Notes: generated by a model not told the origin, from the letters alone. Positions 8,377 to 17,236 are shown, counted from the stretch's first letter. The stretch is DNA of 64,000 nt from Candidatus Eisenbacteria bacterium (GCA_016235265.1 JACRLI010000007.1:124001-188000), one strand, 5' to 3'. Made by a program: numbers and translations.

Positions 8377-8754
8377 GTGGAACGGAATACTTCCCAGCGC
8401 CGCGCGATCCAGCGGGTCCTTCAGGATGCCGCCAGGCCCATGGGTCCGCGCGAAATCCTGGACGCCGCCCGCCGGCACATTCCAGGCCTCGGCATCGCCA
8501 CCGTCTACCGCACCATCAAGCGCTGCGTCGAAGAGGGCACCCTCCACCCGGTCGAACTGCCGGGTGAGCCGCCGCGCTACGAGCCCGCCGGCAAGAACCA
8601 CCACCATCATTTCCGCTGTCGCGGCTGCAACCGGGTGTACGAGGTGCGCGGCTGCCCGAAGAACCTGTCCACGCTCACCCCGCCGGGATTCCGGTTGGAG
8701 GACCACAGCGTGGTGCTCTACGGCCTGTGCGTGGAGTGCATGCCGGGCGGTTAG
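8377..8754 (+). CDS. Fur-family metal-dependent transcriptional regulator
   Basis: The 125-residue protein has the Fur architecture: an N-terminal winged helix (QRRAIQRVLQDA, GIATVYRTIKRCVEEG) and a C-terminal dimerisation domain with NHHHHFRCRGC and the closing GLCVEC, giving the two CxxC structural zinc sites. The four-histidine stretch and the H in DHSVVLYG are typical regulatory metal ligands. Sequence alone does not separate Fur, Zur and PerR. The GTG at 8377 is preferred: AAGGAG lies ten bases upstream and the HTH follows directly, whereas the longer frame begins with unrelated sequence. A 10-bp palindrome upstream may be its own operator. The porin and secreted-protein genes before it and the zinc group at 28.7-32.3 kb are possible targets. 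Confidence 0.9.
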   Translation: MERNTSQRRAIQRVLQDAARPMGPREILDAARRHIPGLGIATVYRTIKRCVEEGTLHPVELPGEPPRYEPAGKNHHHHFRCRGCNRVYEVRGCPKNLSTLTPPGFRLEDHSVVLYGLCVECMPGG

Positions 8755-8891
8755 AGTTTTCCACCGCCGCGGGAGGGGGTCCGACCGGGCGTCCTCTCGC
8801 GGCGCCCTCGCCCGGGCCACTCCGGTCCGCATTCGCGCCGCCCGCCACCCTCCCCGGCTGCGCAGATCGCCCGGCCCACAGACTGCAACCA

Positions 8892-8904
8892 GTTGTTCTA
8901 CAAC
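8892..8904. promoter_or_regulatory. Short perfect inverted repeat upstream of secD
   Basis: GTTGT-TCT-ACAAC is a perfect 5-bp inverted repeat with a three-base centre, followed by ATTTTA. It lies in the 346-base gap between the Fur-family gene and secD, 47 bases before the secD -35 element. It could be an operator or a weak transcription end signal for the regulator gene. The rest of the gap (8755-8950) shows no gene. Confidence 0.25.
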
Positions 8905-8950
8905 ATTTTAGGCTCTTCCGGGCGGCCTCCGATCCGCCCCGCCGTGGACA

Positions 8951-8980
8951 TTGACCCCGAAGCCTTCTTCCTGCTAGTAT
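8951..8980 (+). promoter_or_regulatory. Sigma-70-type promoter for secD-secF
   Basis: TTGACC (8951-8956) and TAGTAT (8975-8980) are separated by 18 bases, matching the housekeeping consensus at five and four of six positions. Transcription would begin near 8987, leaving a leader of about 114 bases before the secD ATG at 9101. Confidence 0.6.
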
Positions 8981-9100
8981 TTAGCGTTTGCGTCGGCGCG
9001 CGGATGCCCGGCGTGAGGTCGCCGTACGCGAAGCCCGGGCCAGGACGGTTCCCCGCGCCCCGGTCCGCGTTTCGCTTTTCGTGGTCTGTATGGAGGTCGG

Positions 9101-10693
9101 ATGCGTTCCCTCGGTAATTGGCGCTTGCTGCTGAGCGTAAGCGTCGTGTTGGCGTCCCTCGCCTATCTTTACCCCAGCTTCCAGTATCACTACCAGTTCA
9201 CCGACGCACAGCGGAGGATGACCACCGACCCGAAGGTGAACAGCGTCCGCGACAACGCCATCCACCTGGGGCTCGACCTGCAGGGCGGGATCCACCTGGT
9301 GCTCGAGGTGGACGCGTCCAAGCTCGGCAAGGCCGAGGCGGCCGACGCGGTGGACCGCGCCATCGAGATCATCCGGAACCGCGTGGACCAGTTCGGCGTG
9401 GCGGAGCCGCTGATCCAGAAGGAGTCGGGCAACCGGATCGTGATCCAGCTGCCCGGGATGAACGACCCCGAGCGCGCCAAGGAACTCATCGGCCAGACGG
9501 CGCTGCTCGAGTTCAAGCTGGTCCGCACCGCCCCCGAGACGCAGCAGGCGCTCGACAAGGTGGACGCCTACTTCAGGACCCGCCAGGCGCTGCTCCCGCC
9601 CAGCACCACCGGCAAGCCGGCGTCCGTGGACTCCATGACCACCGGCCACGCCCTGACCTCCATGGCCCAGGCCGGCGAGAAGGGCGCGGTGTTCTTCGCG
9701 CAGGTGGACCTGCAGCGGGCCCAGGCGCTGGTGGAGATCGCACGGCGAGACAGCGGCCTGTTGGGAGACACCGACCTGGTGTGGGGCGAGGAGAACGACG
9801 CCAGCGCCGGCATCACCGGCCGCTACCTCTACGCCGTCAAGCGCGAGGCGGAGCTGACCGGCGGCATCGTGGCCAACGCGGTGCCCAAGATCGGCCTCGA
9901 GGCCAACAACCCCACCGGCTGGGGCGTTTCGCTCACGCTCACCAGCGTGGGGCGCAACCAGTTCAGCACCACCACCGGCCGCTACGTGGGCCGCCAGCTG
10001 GGCATCGTGCTGGACAACAAGGTGCGCAGCGCGCCGAACATCCGCGAGCGCATCCGGGGCGACGCCTCCATCACCGGTAGCTTCACCGACAAGCAGGCCA
10101 AGGACCTCGCGATCGTGCTCAAGGCGGGTGCCCTGCCGGCCCCGGTGAAGATCATCGAGGAGCGCTCGGTGGGGCCGACGCTGGGCTCCGACTCCATCCG
10201 CAGGGGTTTCATGGCCGCCCTCGTGGGTGCCCTGCTGGTGACCTTCTTCATGCTGATCTACTACCGCGCCTCCGGCGTCATCGCGGTGCTGGCGATGATC
10301 GTGAACGTGATCATCCTGATGGCGTTCATGCCGCTGCTCAAGCAGACGCTCACGCTCCCGGGCATCGCGGGGATTGTGCTCACCATCGGCGTCTCGGTGG
10401 ACGCCAACGTGCTGATCTTCGAGCGCATCCGGGAGGAGATTCGAAACAAGAAGACGATCACCGCGGCGGTGGTGGCGGGCTACAACCGGGCGTGGGTCAC
10501 CATCCTGGACGCCCACGTGACCGCGTTCCTGAGCTCGCTGTGCCTGTTCATCTTCGGGACGGGGCCCATCAAGGGCTTCGCCGTCACCTTCTCGGTCGGC
10601 CTCGTGGCCAACCTGTTCACGGCCGTGTTCATGACCCGCTACGTGTTCGACGCGATGACCGCGCGCCGGCGGATGGACACACTCAGCATCTAA
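9101..10693 (+). CDS. secD: Protein translocase subunit SecD
   Basis: A 530-residue inner-membrane protein that, with SecF, uses the proton gradient to pull translocating proteins through SecYEG. It shows TM1 (LLLSVSVVLASLAYLY), the GLDLQGGIHLVLEV motif, the large periplasmic domain (RNRVDQFGVAEPLIQ, GQTALLEFKLV) and the TM2-6 block with GVSVDANVLIFERIREEI, which holds the conserved aspartate of the proton path. GGAGG lies seven bases before the ATG. secF follows after 43 bases. No yajC gene is visible next to it. The several large signal-peptide proteins in this window would be clients. Confidence 0.98.
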   Translation: MRSLGNWRLLLSVSVVLASLAYLYPSFQYHYQFTDAQRRMTTDPKVNSVRDNAIHLGLDLQGGIHLVLEVDASKLGKAEAADAVDRAIEIIRNRVDQFGVAEPLIQKESGNRIVIQLPGMNDPERAKELIGQTALLEFKLVRTAPETQQALDKVDAYFRTRQALLPPSTTGKPASVDSMTTGHALTSMAQAGEKGAVFFAQVDLQRAQALVEIARRDSGLLGDTDLVWGEENDASAGITGRYLYAVKREAELTGGIVANAVPKIGLEANNPTGWGVSLTLTSVGRNQFSTTTGRYVGRQLGIVLDNKVRSAPNIRERIRGDASITGSFTDKQAKDLAIVLKAGALPAPVKIIEERSVGPTLGSDSIRRGFMAALVGALLVTFFMLIYYRASGVIAVLAMIVNVIILMAFMPLLKQTLTLPGIAGIVLTIGVSVDANVLIFERIREEIRNKKTITAAVVAGYNRAWVTILDAHVTAFLSSLCLFIFGTGPIKGFAVTFSVGLVANLFTAVFMTRYVFDAMTARRRMDTLSI

Positions 10694-10736
10694 CCGAGGG
10701 CGTACTTGGGCGCCCGTGGGCGCGAAGGGTTGACTC

Positions 10737-11675
10737 ATGCTCCAGATCTTCCATAACACGAACTTCGATTTCATGGGCCGGCGGAAGTTCGCGTACCTGT
10801 TCTCCGCCACCCTGATCGTGCTCTCCACGGTCTCGCTCGTGCTTCACGGCGGGCCCCGGCTGGGCATTGACTTCACCGGCGGCACGCTGATGCAGGTCCG
10901 CTTCGCGCAGACGGCGCCGATGTCCGACATCCGCTCCGCGGTGGACGAGGCCGGCTTCACCGGCACCGAGCTGCAGGCGATCAACAACACCAACGACATC
11001 ATGATCCGGATCCACCAGCGCGAAGCCGGCGCCGACCCGTTCGGCCGCGTGAACCTGGCGCTGCAGAAGAAGTTCCCGGGCAACAAGGTGACGCTGCTGC
11101 GCCAGGAGAACGTGGGCCCCAAGATCGGCAAGGAGCTCGGCACCAAGGCGATGCAGGCCATCTGTTTCTCGCTGGGCATGATCCTGATCTACATCGCCAT
11201 CCGCTACGAGTGGAAGTTCGCCCTGGGCGCGGTGCTGGCGCTGGCCCACGACGTCTACATCACGCTGGGGCTGATCTCCATTTTCGACAAGGAGTTCACG
11301 CTCACGGTGATGGCCGCGCTGCTCACCATCGCGGGCTATTCCAACAACGACACCATCGTGGTGCTGGACCGTATCCGCGAGCGCGCCAAGGTGCTCCGCC
11401 GCGAGGCGCTGGCCCACGTGATCAATCTCTCGGTGAACGAGACGCTGTCGCGGACCGTCATCACCTCCCTGACGGTGACGCTGGCGGTGCTGGCGCTGTT
11501 CCTGTTCGGCGGCGAGGTGATCCACGACTTCTCCTTCGCCATGCTGGTGGGCGTGGTGTTCGGGACGTACTCGTCGGTGTACGTGGCCTCCGCCCTGGCG
11601 CTGGACATCACCCTGATGCGCATGAAGGACACCACCGTGGCCTCGGGCGGGAAGAAGGCGCCGGCGAAGGGCTAG
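10737..11675 (+). CDS. secF: Protein translocase subunit SecF
   Basis: The 312-residue partner of SecD. Key motifs are GIDFTGGTLMQVRF after TM1, the first-loop domain with NVGPKIGKELGTKA, and the TM block YIAIRYEWKFALGA, ALAHDVYITLG and GYSNNDTIVVLDRIRER. The usual GYSINDT reads GYSNNDT here. A six-helix topology is predictable. It is cotranscribed with secD, and a strong hairpin follows its stop. The C-terminal tail (GGKKAPAKG) is basic. Confidence 0.98.
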   Translation: MLQIFHNTNFDFMGRRKFAYLFSATLIVLSTVSLVLHGGPRLGIDFTGGTLMQVRFAQTAPMSDIRSAVDEAGFTGTELQAINNTNDIMIRIHQREAGADPFGRVNLALQKKFPGNKVTLLRQENVGPKIGKELGTKAMQAICFSLGMILIYIAIRYEWKFALGAVLALAHDVYITLGLISIFDKEFTLTVMAALLTIAGYSNNDTIVVLDRIRERAKVLRREALAHVINLSVNETLSRTVITSLTVTLAVLALFLFGGEVIHDFSFAMLVGVVFGTYSSVYVASALALDITLMRMKDTTVASGGKKAPAKG

Positions 11676-11699
11676 GCCGGGCCGGTTCCAGGCGAACGG

Positions 11700-11733
11700 G
11701 CCGCACCCCCGCGGGTGCGGCTCTTCGCATTTC
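11700..11733 (+). terminator. Probable intrinsic terminator after secF
   Basis: GCCGCACCC (11700-11708) pairs perfectly with GGGTGCGGC (11713-11721) around a CCGC loop, and TCTTCGCATTT follows. The T-tract is interrupted, so termination may be partial, but the nine-base GC stem directly after the secDF unit fits an operon end. Confidence 0.65.
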
Positions 11734-11862
11734 GGCCCGTCGATCCCCATACCCGCCCCGTTCCCGCCGGTGATACCATGGATGGAGGGACGGAAGCCGC
11801 CCCGCGGATGTACCGCCGGGATTTCCCGCCCGCCGGTCGCGGCGCCCACCTGGGAGGTCGCC

Positions 11863-12327
11863 ATGAAATTCTGCGTACAGTGCAACGAGGAGTTCTCGGC
11901 CCTCGAGCCGGCGTGCCCGACGTGCGGCTCGAAGGGGCTCGACCAGGACTTCCTGCTGGGCATTCCCGCGCCGGGCGAGCCGCTGGAGACCATCGAGGAC
12001 TGGAAGGTGGTGCTGCGCTCCGGCGATGAAATGGAAGCCCACCTGGCGAAGGGCTTCCTCGAGGCGCAGGGTATCGAGACCATCCTCTACCCCGACGAGG
12101 GTGCGACCGGGCTGGAGCGCTTCGGCAATCCCGGGCTGGGCGTGAGCGCGGTGGGGCAGAGCCACCGCGCGTTTCCGTATCCCCAGACGATCCACCTGCT
12201 GGTGAGCCCCGAGAGCGCCGACACCGCGCTGGAATCGCTGCGCGACCTGCGCGCCCACCCCGGGCGCGTGGAGGCCTCGGACGCGGAGGTCGCGGAGAGC
12301 GTCGGGACCGAGGCCGCGGAGGAGTAG
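11863..12327 (+). CDS. Zinc-ribbon plus DUF2007-type small protein
   Basis: The 154-residue protein begins with a four-cysteine zinc ribbon (CVQCNEEF, CPTCGS; residues 3-28). Residues about 46-130 resemble DUF2007, a putative signal-transducing domain: DWKVVLRSGDEMEAHLAKGF then LEAQGIETILYPDEG and a closing strand set TIHLLVSPESADTALESL. The tail is acidic. The ATG at 11863 follows GGGAGG, and an upstream in-frame ATG at 11770 gives an improbable Pro/Gly leader. It sits 188 bases after secF, behind the terminator, and nine bases before the methyltransferase gene, so these two probably form a unit. Molecular role unknown. Confidence 0.78.
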   Translation: MKFCVQCNEEFSALEPACPTCGSKGLDQDFLLGIPAPGEPLETIEDWKVVLRSGDEMEAHLAKGFLEAQGIETILYPDEGATGLERFGNPGLGVSAVGQSHRAFPYPQTIHLLVSPESADTALESLRDLRAHPGRVEASDAEVAESVGTEAAEE

Positions 12328-12336
12328 GCGGTCCGC

Positions 12337-13047
12337 ATGTCCGACCCCTCCCGCGGGGAACTCGACCGCATCCGGACGCTGTACGCCGCCGACTTCGACA
12401 TGGAGTCCCGCGGACCTGAAAGCCCGTGGCACCCGCTGAACCCGGTCTCGATCTACTACCGCCACGCGCAGGAGCGCGCGATCGCCTCCGTGTTCCACGA
12501 GTGCGGCCTGGATCCCCGGGGCCTGCGCGCCCTTGATGTGGGGTGCGGCTCCGGGGGCTTCCTGCGCCACCTCGTCTCGCTCGGCGCGCGACCCGAAGAC
12601 CTTTGCGGCGTGGACCTGCTTGAGGCGCGCGTGCGCATCGCGCGCCGGGTATGCCCGCAGGGCATGCAGCTGCACGAGGGAAGCGCGGACTCGCTGCCCT
12701 GTTCCGACGCGAGCTTCGACCTGGTGAGCCAGTTCACGGTGTTCTCGTCGGTGCTGGAGGACGGGCTGCTGGGCAGGATCGCCGCGGAGGCGCTGCGGGT
12801 GTTGAAGCCGGGAGGCCACCTGCTGTGGTACGACCTGCGGCGCGGCAACGGGACCACCACCCGGGGCTTCGAGACGCACCACGTCGCCGCGCTATTCCCC
12901 GGCTGCGAGGCCCGTGCGCTGCGCGCGCTGCACTCCCCGGGCGCGATGCGCCTGGCTCCGAAGGTGCCGTTGCTGCTGGATCTCCTGGACCGCGTGCAGG
13001 CGCTGCCGAAGACGCACTACCTGGCAATGCTGCAGAAGCCCGGCTGA
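12337..13047 (+). CDS. Class I SAM-dependent methyltransferase
   Basis: The 236-residue protein has the Rossmann-type methyltransferase motifs: motif I RALDVGCGSGGFLRHL (about residue 66), the acidic motif II CGVDLLEARV, SADSLPCSDASFDLV (about 113) and EALRVLKPGGHLLWYDLR (motif IV/V). The substrate is not readable; the N-terminal HPLNPVSIYYRHAQERAI resembles methyltransferases found in glycan or lipid gene groups. It begins nine bases after the DUF2007 gene. Its stop codon directly abuts the stop of the convergent GH57-like gene with no base between. Confidence 0.86.
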   Translation: MSDPSRGELDRIRTLYAADFDMESRGPESPWHPLNPVSIYYRHAQERAIASVFHECGLDPRGLRALDVGCGSGGFLRHLVSLGARPEDLCGVDLLEARVRIARRVCPQGMQLHEGSADSLPCSDASFDLVSQFTVFSSVLEDGLLGRIAAEALRVLKPGGHLLWYDLRRGNGTTTRGFETHHVAALFPGCEARALRALHSPGAMRLAPKVPLLLDLLDRVQALPKTHYLAMLQKPG

Positions 13048-16000
13048 CTAGGGCAATACCACGATCCGTTTCGCCACCGGGGCCCCGCCGAAAGCTCGTG
13101 CCGAGAGGAAGTACACTCCCGCGGGGATCCGCGCGCCGGGACGGTTCAACTCCCCGGAGACTTCCACCGCCCCGGTAGCCGGCCCGTCGTGCAGGCGCGC
13201 CGCGCGCCGTCCCGCGGTGTCGAAGAGATCCACCACCAGGTGCGCCGACCCCCGGGGCACTTCCACCCGCGCCCGCAACGTCCCCCGCGTGGGATTGCCC
13301 GAGAGCAGCCGTATGCGGGGCCCCGCGCCCGGCCCCGACCCGTCGTCCACCGCGGTCACCGCTTGATTCAGCACGGTGGCCCACTCCACGGCACCCAGGT
13401 GGCCGTCGCCGTCTCCGCAGGGAGCCTGGATGGACAGCGCCCCGCCGTCGGGGCTGCCGTAGCCGGCGAAGACCACCTGGAACGACGGCGGCGCCGAGCC
13501 GAACACGCCGCGCACGTCCACCTGGCCCTCAAGGTACGCGCCGGCGGCCTTCTGCAGGCCCGCCGAGACCTGCGCGCCCGCGGCGTTGAACCAGCCCACC
13601 CAGTTGTTGGAGTCCTCGTTGGCCAGCAGCAGGTCGTAGCGCGCCACGGTGCCCGTCTTGGCCCACGGCGCGGGCTTCACCACGCCGCTGTCCCCGCGGG
13701 AGACGAACACGAAATGGTCCAGCCCGGCGGTGGCGCCCACCGCGGGCACCGCGACGTAGAGGTAGCTGCCGTCGTAGTCGGCGTACAGGGAGCGGCCGCC
13801 GCAGGTGGCGACGGGGGTGAGGCCCGCGTCCAGGGAGCCGTCGATCACGTGCGGCGGCGAAGTTGCGCCGCTCACCGCAACGTGCCAGTCGGCGCCACCG
13901 TTGTTGTCCCAGGTGCCGGCGCCGTTTCGGAACACGAAGTCCACGCTGGTGGCGGTGGGGGGGATGGCATAGGTGTACGTGAACCGGCTGTTCGCGGCGT
14001 CCCAGCTCATCGCGGGATCCGGCGAGACCACCTGCGTCCAGCCGCTGTGCCCGACATGGATGTACACAGGGTTGGTGTTGTCCGGAAGAGAGCCCGGCAC
14101 CGCGTCGTAGGTGACGGTCACAGTCCCGCCGGCCACCGGGCTCGACGGAGTCCAGGTGACCGCGGGATTGGACGGCGGCGCCACCCCGTTGCCCACGAAC
14201 ACGTGCTGGATGGGACTTCGCCGCACGTTGCCCAGCCCGTCCACCGCCTCCACGTAGTAGTCCACCAGGACGTCGCTCAAGCCGCTCACATGCGCCCAGT
14301 ATTCGTCGGCGATGTGCGTCGGCAGCACCGAGAAGTTGATGCTGGGGTCGTTGTAGACGTTGCCCGTGGGCATGGCGCGGCGGGTCATGCCCACGGCCGA
14401 CCACGCGCCCACCGAGGGGCCGCCGGCGTAGGTCATGTGGTCCGCGTTCACCACGGGGGAGGCGCCGCCGGAGGCGGTGCGCAGCATCAGCCTCACGGTG
14501 TCCACGCCGCTCACGTCGTGCACGAATGTCCACACGTGGAAGTCCTGGGTCATGTCGGCTCCCGCGCCCCCCGGGTACTTCCACAGTGAGCCGCCACCCT
14601 TGCCGCCGGGGTTCCACGGCAGTCGCTGCGGCAGCCACACCGTGGGCGCGGTGTGGTCCACCCCGCCGGCGATCACCGGGTCGGCGTGCTCCACCGCGCG
14701 GTTGGCGGCCAGCGTGGGTTTGATCTCGAAGTCCAGCGCGGTGCCGTAGTACATGTAGCCGCTCTCGTGGCCGGCGAGCAGGAAGTGCCACGCCTTCTCC
14801 ACCGCGGTGGTGCCCGCCTGGGTGGGGTCGGCGACGCGGGCCGGGTCGGGCGCGCCGGCGATCTGTTCGGCGGTCAGCACGCGGTTCACGGCCGCCGTGA
14901 GCACCGCCCAGTTGCGCTCGTCCTCGGCCCAGCCGTTCGGGATGTCGAAGGCGCCCGAGGCGCTCACCAGGGGCCAGTTCCAGTTGATGAACTGCGGCGA
15001 GCCGAAATCGCCGTCGGCGTTCACCCAACCGCCGTCCTCCACGTGCACCACGTCGTCCGCGGCGGGCGGGTAGTCGGCCAGGTACTGCGCCACGGTGCTG
15101 GGCCGGTAGCCCTGTGCCGCGGCCGCGTGCGAGAAGCCGGTGACATTGTCGTTGAAGTACGAATACCCGCCGGCCCACGCGTTGTCACCGTCGTGGGCGA
15201 ACAGCACCAGCATCGGCTTCGCGGGATCGTTGTGGGAGGCAATGGCGTCGATTTCGGAGGTGCCGTAGGTGCCGTAGCCTTCGTTCCACGACATCCCGTT
15301 GGCGGCGGGCACCACCACGAGGCTGGAGACCGCGCCGGTGGCCGGGTCGGTGTACTGCGCGCGGTGAGGCCTGAGCCCGTAGGGCACCGGAACACGGGTG
15401 GTGACGCCGCGGCTGATGGTCTGCGAGTAGTAAAAGCCCTGTGCCGGGTTGCGCTGGTCGGCCTTGTTGGGCGGGTCGCAATTGTCCTGGTTGGCCTGGT
15501 AGGGATAGTCCGCACAGGCGCGGGCGATGTGCACGTCCGGCACCACGCTCCACTGGACCCCCTCGGAGGCCAGCACCGGGATCAGCCGCTCGCTGAAGCA
15601 CATCTCGGCCGGGAAGAAGCCGGTGGAGAGCGTGGGGCTGCCCCACGCGGTGGCCATGATGGCCTTCTGCGCCTGGATCATGCGGCGGAACACGGTCTCG
15701 TCCAGCAGCGGGCTGACGGGGTGGTGGAACCCGACGATCACCGGGTCCAGCTTCCGCTTGCCTCCGCCGGTGGTCCAGCCCATGGCCTCGCGGCAGGGCT
15801 GGTACCAGTTCGGGGCGTAACGCCCGCCGTTCCAGCCGGCGCCGCCCAGGCTGGACACGTTCTGGATCAGCGACCCCGCGAAGGACACCTGCGCGCCGGC
15901 GTCCGGCAGGTCCCACAGTTTGGAGATCGCCAGCTTCGGGTAATCCTGGTAGTCGTGCACCCGGTCGTCGCTGTTGAAGATGGAGAACACGTCGCTCTGG

Positions 16001-16299
16001 CCGTGACCCAGCGAGATGGTCTCGTACGCGAACTCGTAGGCCGAGCCGTTCCACGTGCTCCGCTCCGGCCAGTAGACCGGCTGGTGCATGTGCCAGAGAT
16101 AGGTGGTGTGGATGGGGCCGGCGAGGGCGGAGGCGGGGAGGAGCAGGCCGAGGCCGGCAAGGACCGCCAGCATGGATGCCGCGGCCAGGGCGGACAGCGC
16201 GCCCGCGAAGGCCCCGGCGGCCCCGGCGGGTGCGACAACCCCGGCGGCCCACGCGGCGGGCCGGCCCCGCCAGGCTGCGGCACAGGATGCGAGCGTCAT
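13048..16299 (-). CDS. Large secreted GH57-like glycoside hydrolase with starch-binding-type module and sorting domain
   Basis: A 1,083-residue exported enzyme. Domains: a long Ala-rich signal peptide (about 1-61, ending ASALAG); a GH57-like catalytic region (about 62-560) starting with HTTYLWHMHQPVYWPE, with candidate nucleophile Glu232 in FFPAEMCFSE and candidate acid Asp370 in LFAHDGDNAWAG; an Ig-like linker; a CBM25-like domain (about 715-810: VTYDAVPGSLPDNTNPVYIH, GADWHVAV); a DOMON/CBM9-like domain (about 815-970); and a C-terminal sorting domain (LLSGNPTRG, DTAGRRAARL, IPAGVYFLSA, KRIVVLP). It should act on extracellular alpha-glucans. A perfect extended -10 lies nine bases before the ATG, so the first in-frame ATG is accepted despite a poor ribosome site. 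Catalytic assignments are inferred from motif likeness. Confidence 0.78.
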   Translation of the reverse strand: MTLASCAAAWRGRPAAWAAGVVAPAGAAGAFAGALSALAAASMLAVLAGLGLLLPASALAGPIHTTYLWHMHQPVYWPERSTWNGSAYEFAYETISLGHGQSDVFSIFNSDDRVHDYQDYPKLAISKLWDLPDAGAQVSFAGSLIQNVSSLGGAGWNGGRYAPNWYQPCREAMGWTTGGGKRKLDPVIVGFHHPVSPLLDETVFRRMIQAQKAIMATAWGSPTLSTGFFPAEMCFSERLIPVLASEGVQWSVVPDVHIARACADYPYQANQDNCDPPNKADQRNPAQGFYYSQTISRGVTTRVPVPYGLRPHRAQYTDPATGAVSSLVVVPAANGMSWNEGYGTYGTSEIDAIASHNDPAKPMLVLFAHDGDNAWAGGYSYFNDNVTGFSHAAAAQGYRPSTVAQYLADYPPAADDVVHVEDGGWVNADGDFGSPQFINWNWPLVSASGAFDIPNGWAEDERNWAVLTAAVNRVLTAEQIAGAPDPARVADPTQAGTTAVEKAWHFLLAGHESGYMYYGTALDFEIKPTLAANRAVEHADPVIAGGVDHTAPTVWLPQRLPWNPGGKGGGSLWKYPGGAGADMTQDFHVWTFVHDVSGVDTVRLMLRTASGGASPVVNADHMTYAGGPSVGAWSAVGMTRRAMPTGNVYNDPSINFSVLPTHIADEYWAHVSGLSDVLVDYYVEAVDGLGNVRRSPIQHVFVGNGVAPPSNPAVTWTPSSPVAGGTVTVTYDAVPGSLPDNTNPVYIHVGHSGWTQVVSPDPAMSWDAANSRFTYTYAIPPTATSVDFVFRNGAGTWDNNGGADWHVAVSGATSPPHVIDGSLDAGLTPVATCGGRSLYADYDGSYLYVAVPAVGATAGLDHFVFVSRGDSGVVKPAPWAKTGTVARYDLLLANEDSNNWVGWFNAAGAQVSAGLQKAAGAYLEGQVDVRGVFGSAPPSFQVVFAGYGSPDGGALSIQAPCGDGDGHLGAVEWATVLNQAVTAVDDGSGPGAGPRIRLLSGNPTRGTLRARVEVPRGSAHLVVDLFDTAGRRAARLHDGPATGAVEVSGELNRPGARIPAGVYFLSARAFGGAPVAKRIVVLP

Positions 16300-16308
16300 G
16301 ACGCCGAC

Positions 16309-16337
16309 ATTATATCACCCGGGCGGACAACGCCCAA
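16309..16337 (-). promoter_or_regulatory. Extended -10 promoter of the GH57-like gene, near-leaderless
   Basis: On the minus strand TGATATAAT gives a perfect TATAAT (16314-16309) with the extended-10 TG. TTGGGC (16337-16332) lies 17 bases upstream as a partial -35. Only nine bases separate TATAAT from the ATG at 16299, so the transcript would start within about three bases of the start codon. Confidence 0.65.
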
Positions 16338-16390
16338 GCCGGGCCGCGGTTCTGAAGGTGCGGGACGTTGCGCCTTCCACCACTGGCCCC

Positions 16391-16396
16391 TAGAAT
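16391..16396 (+). promoter_or_regulatory. Candidate -10 (TAGAAT) for the DUF4159 gene, leaderless
   Basis: TAGAAT, five of six matches to TATAAT, ends six bases before the ATG at 16403 (CGAGCG between). Transcription would start at or one base from the ATG. No ribosome-binding site is present. It is divergent from the GH57-like promoter 55 bases away. Confidence 0.5.
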
Positions 16397-16402
16397 CGAG
16401 CG

Positions 16403-17236
16403 ATGAAGGTCCACCCGAGCCCGAAGACGATCCGCGCCGCGACCGGCCTCATCCTGGCCGCGCTCGCCTCGCTCGCCCTCGCCGCGCCGCTGGCCGCGCA
16501 GTCCCCGGCCCCGGGCGCGCAGCCCGCGAAGCCGCCGTCCCGACCGCAGCCGCGGCAGCAGCCGCGCGGCATCCCGCTGCCCGCGCCGCTTCCTCCCGGT
16601 CGCGTCCAGCCCGGGGCGCGCCAGGTCACCGCCTCGCCCGAGGGCTTCGCCATCGCGCAGCTCAAGTACGGCGGGGGCGGGGACTGGTACGCCGATGAGA
16701 CCTCCATCAGCGCGCTGCTGGAGGCGTTGAAGGAGCGAACCGCGGTGAAGGTGGCGCGCTCGGAGCGGGTGGTGGTTTCGGCCGGCGACGAGCAGCTCTT
16801 CAACTTCCCGTTTCTCTACATCGTGGGCCACGGCAATATCAAGTTCACCCCGCTTGAAGTGGAGCGCCTGCGCGCCTATCTCACCGGGGGCGGATTCCTG
16901 TGGGCCAACGACGACTTCGGCATGGATCCGTCGTTCCGCCGCGAGCTGAAGCGCGTCATGCCCGGCGACTCGCTGGTGGAACTGCCGTTCGACCACGAGA
17001 TCTACAGATCGTTCTACAAGATCGAGGGCGGCCTGCCCAAGATCCACGAGCACGACGAGGGCCCGCCCAAGGGCCTCGGCCTCTACCACGGAGGCCGGCT
17101 GGTGGTGTTCTACGACTTCGACACCGACATCGGCGACGGCATCGAGGACCCCGAGATGCACAAGGACCCGCCCGAGAAGCGGGAGGCGGCGATGAAGGTG
17201 GCGATCAACATCGTGATGTACGCGCTGACGCACTGA
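16403..17236 (+). CDS. Exported DUF4159-domain protein
   Basis: A 277-residue protein with a signal peptide (LILAALASLALAAPLAAQ) and a Pro/Gln-rich linker (about 33-72). The DUF4159 domain spans about 78-275: FAIAQLKYGGGGDWY at its start, NFPFLYIVGHGNIKFT, LRAYLTGGGFLWANDDFG, the conserved PFDHEIYRSFY and GRLVVFYDFDTDIGDG. DUF4159 proteins often accompany MoxR/BatA-type or DUF4175 genes, and a DUF4175 gene lies 1 kb downstream here. The fold resembles a class I glutamine amidotransferase-like barrel, but no enzyme activity is established. Likely translated from a leaderless mRNA. Confidence 0.88.
   Translation: MKVHPSPKTIRAATGLILAALASLALAAPLAAQSPAPGAQPAKPPSRPQPRQQPRGIPLPAPLPPGRVQPGARQVTASPEGFAIAQLKYGGGGDWYADETSISALLEALKERTAVKVARSERVVVSAGDEQLFNFPFLYIVGHGNIKFTPLEVERLRAYLTGGGFLWANDDFGMDPSFRRELKRVMPGDSLVELPFDHEIYRSFYKIEGGLPKIHEHDEGPPKGLGLYHGGRLVVFYDFDTDIGDGIEDPEMHKDPPEKREAAMKVAINIVMYALTH

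Noticed and set aside
8755..8950. Riboswitch or small RNA before secD
   Set aside because: Only one short inverted repeat is visible and it lies upstream of the promoter; no known aptamer pattern was recognised.
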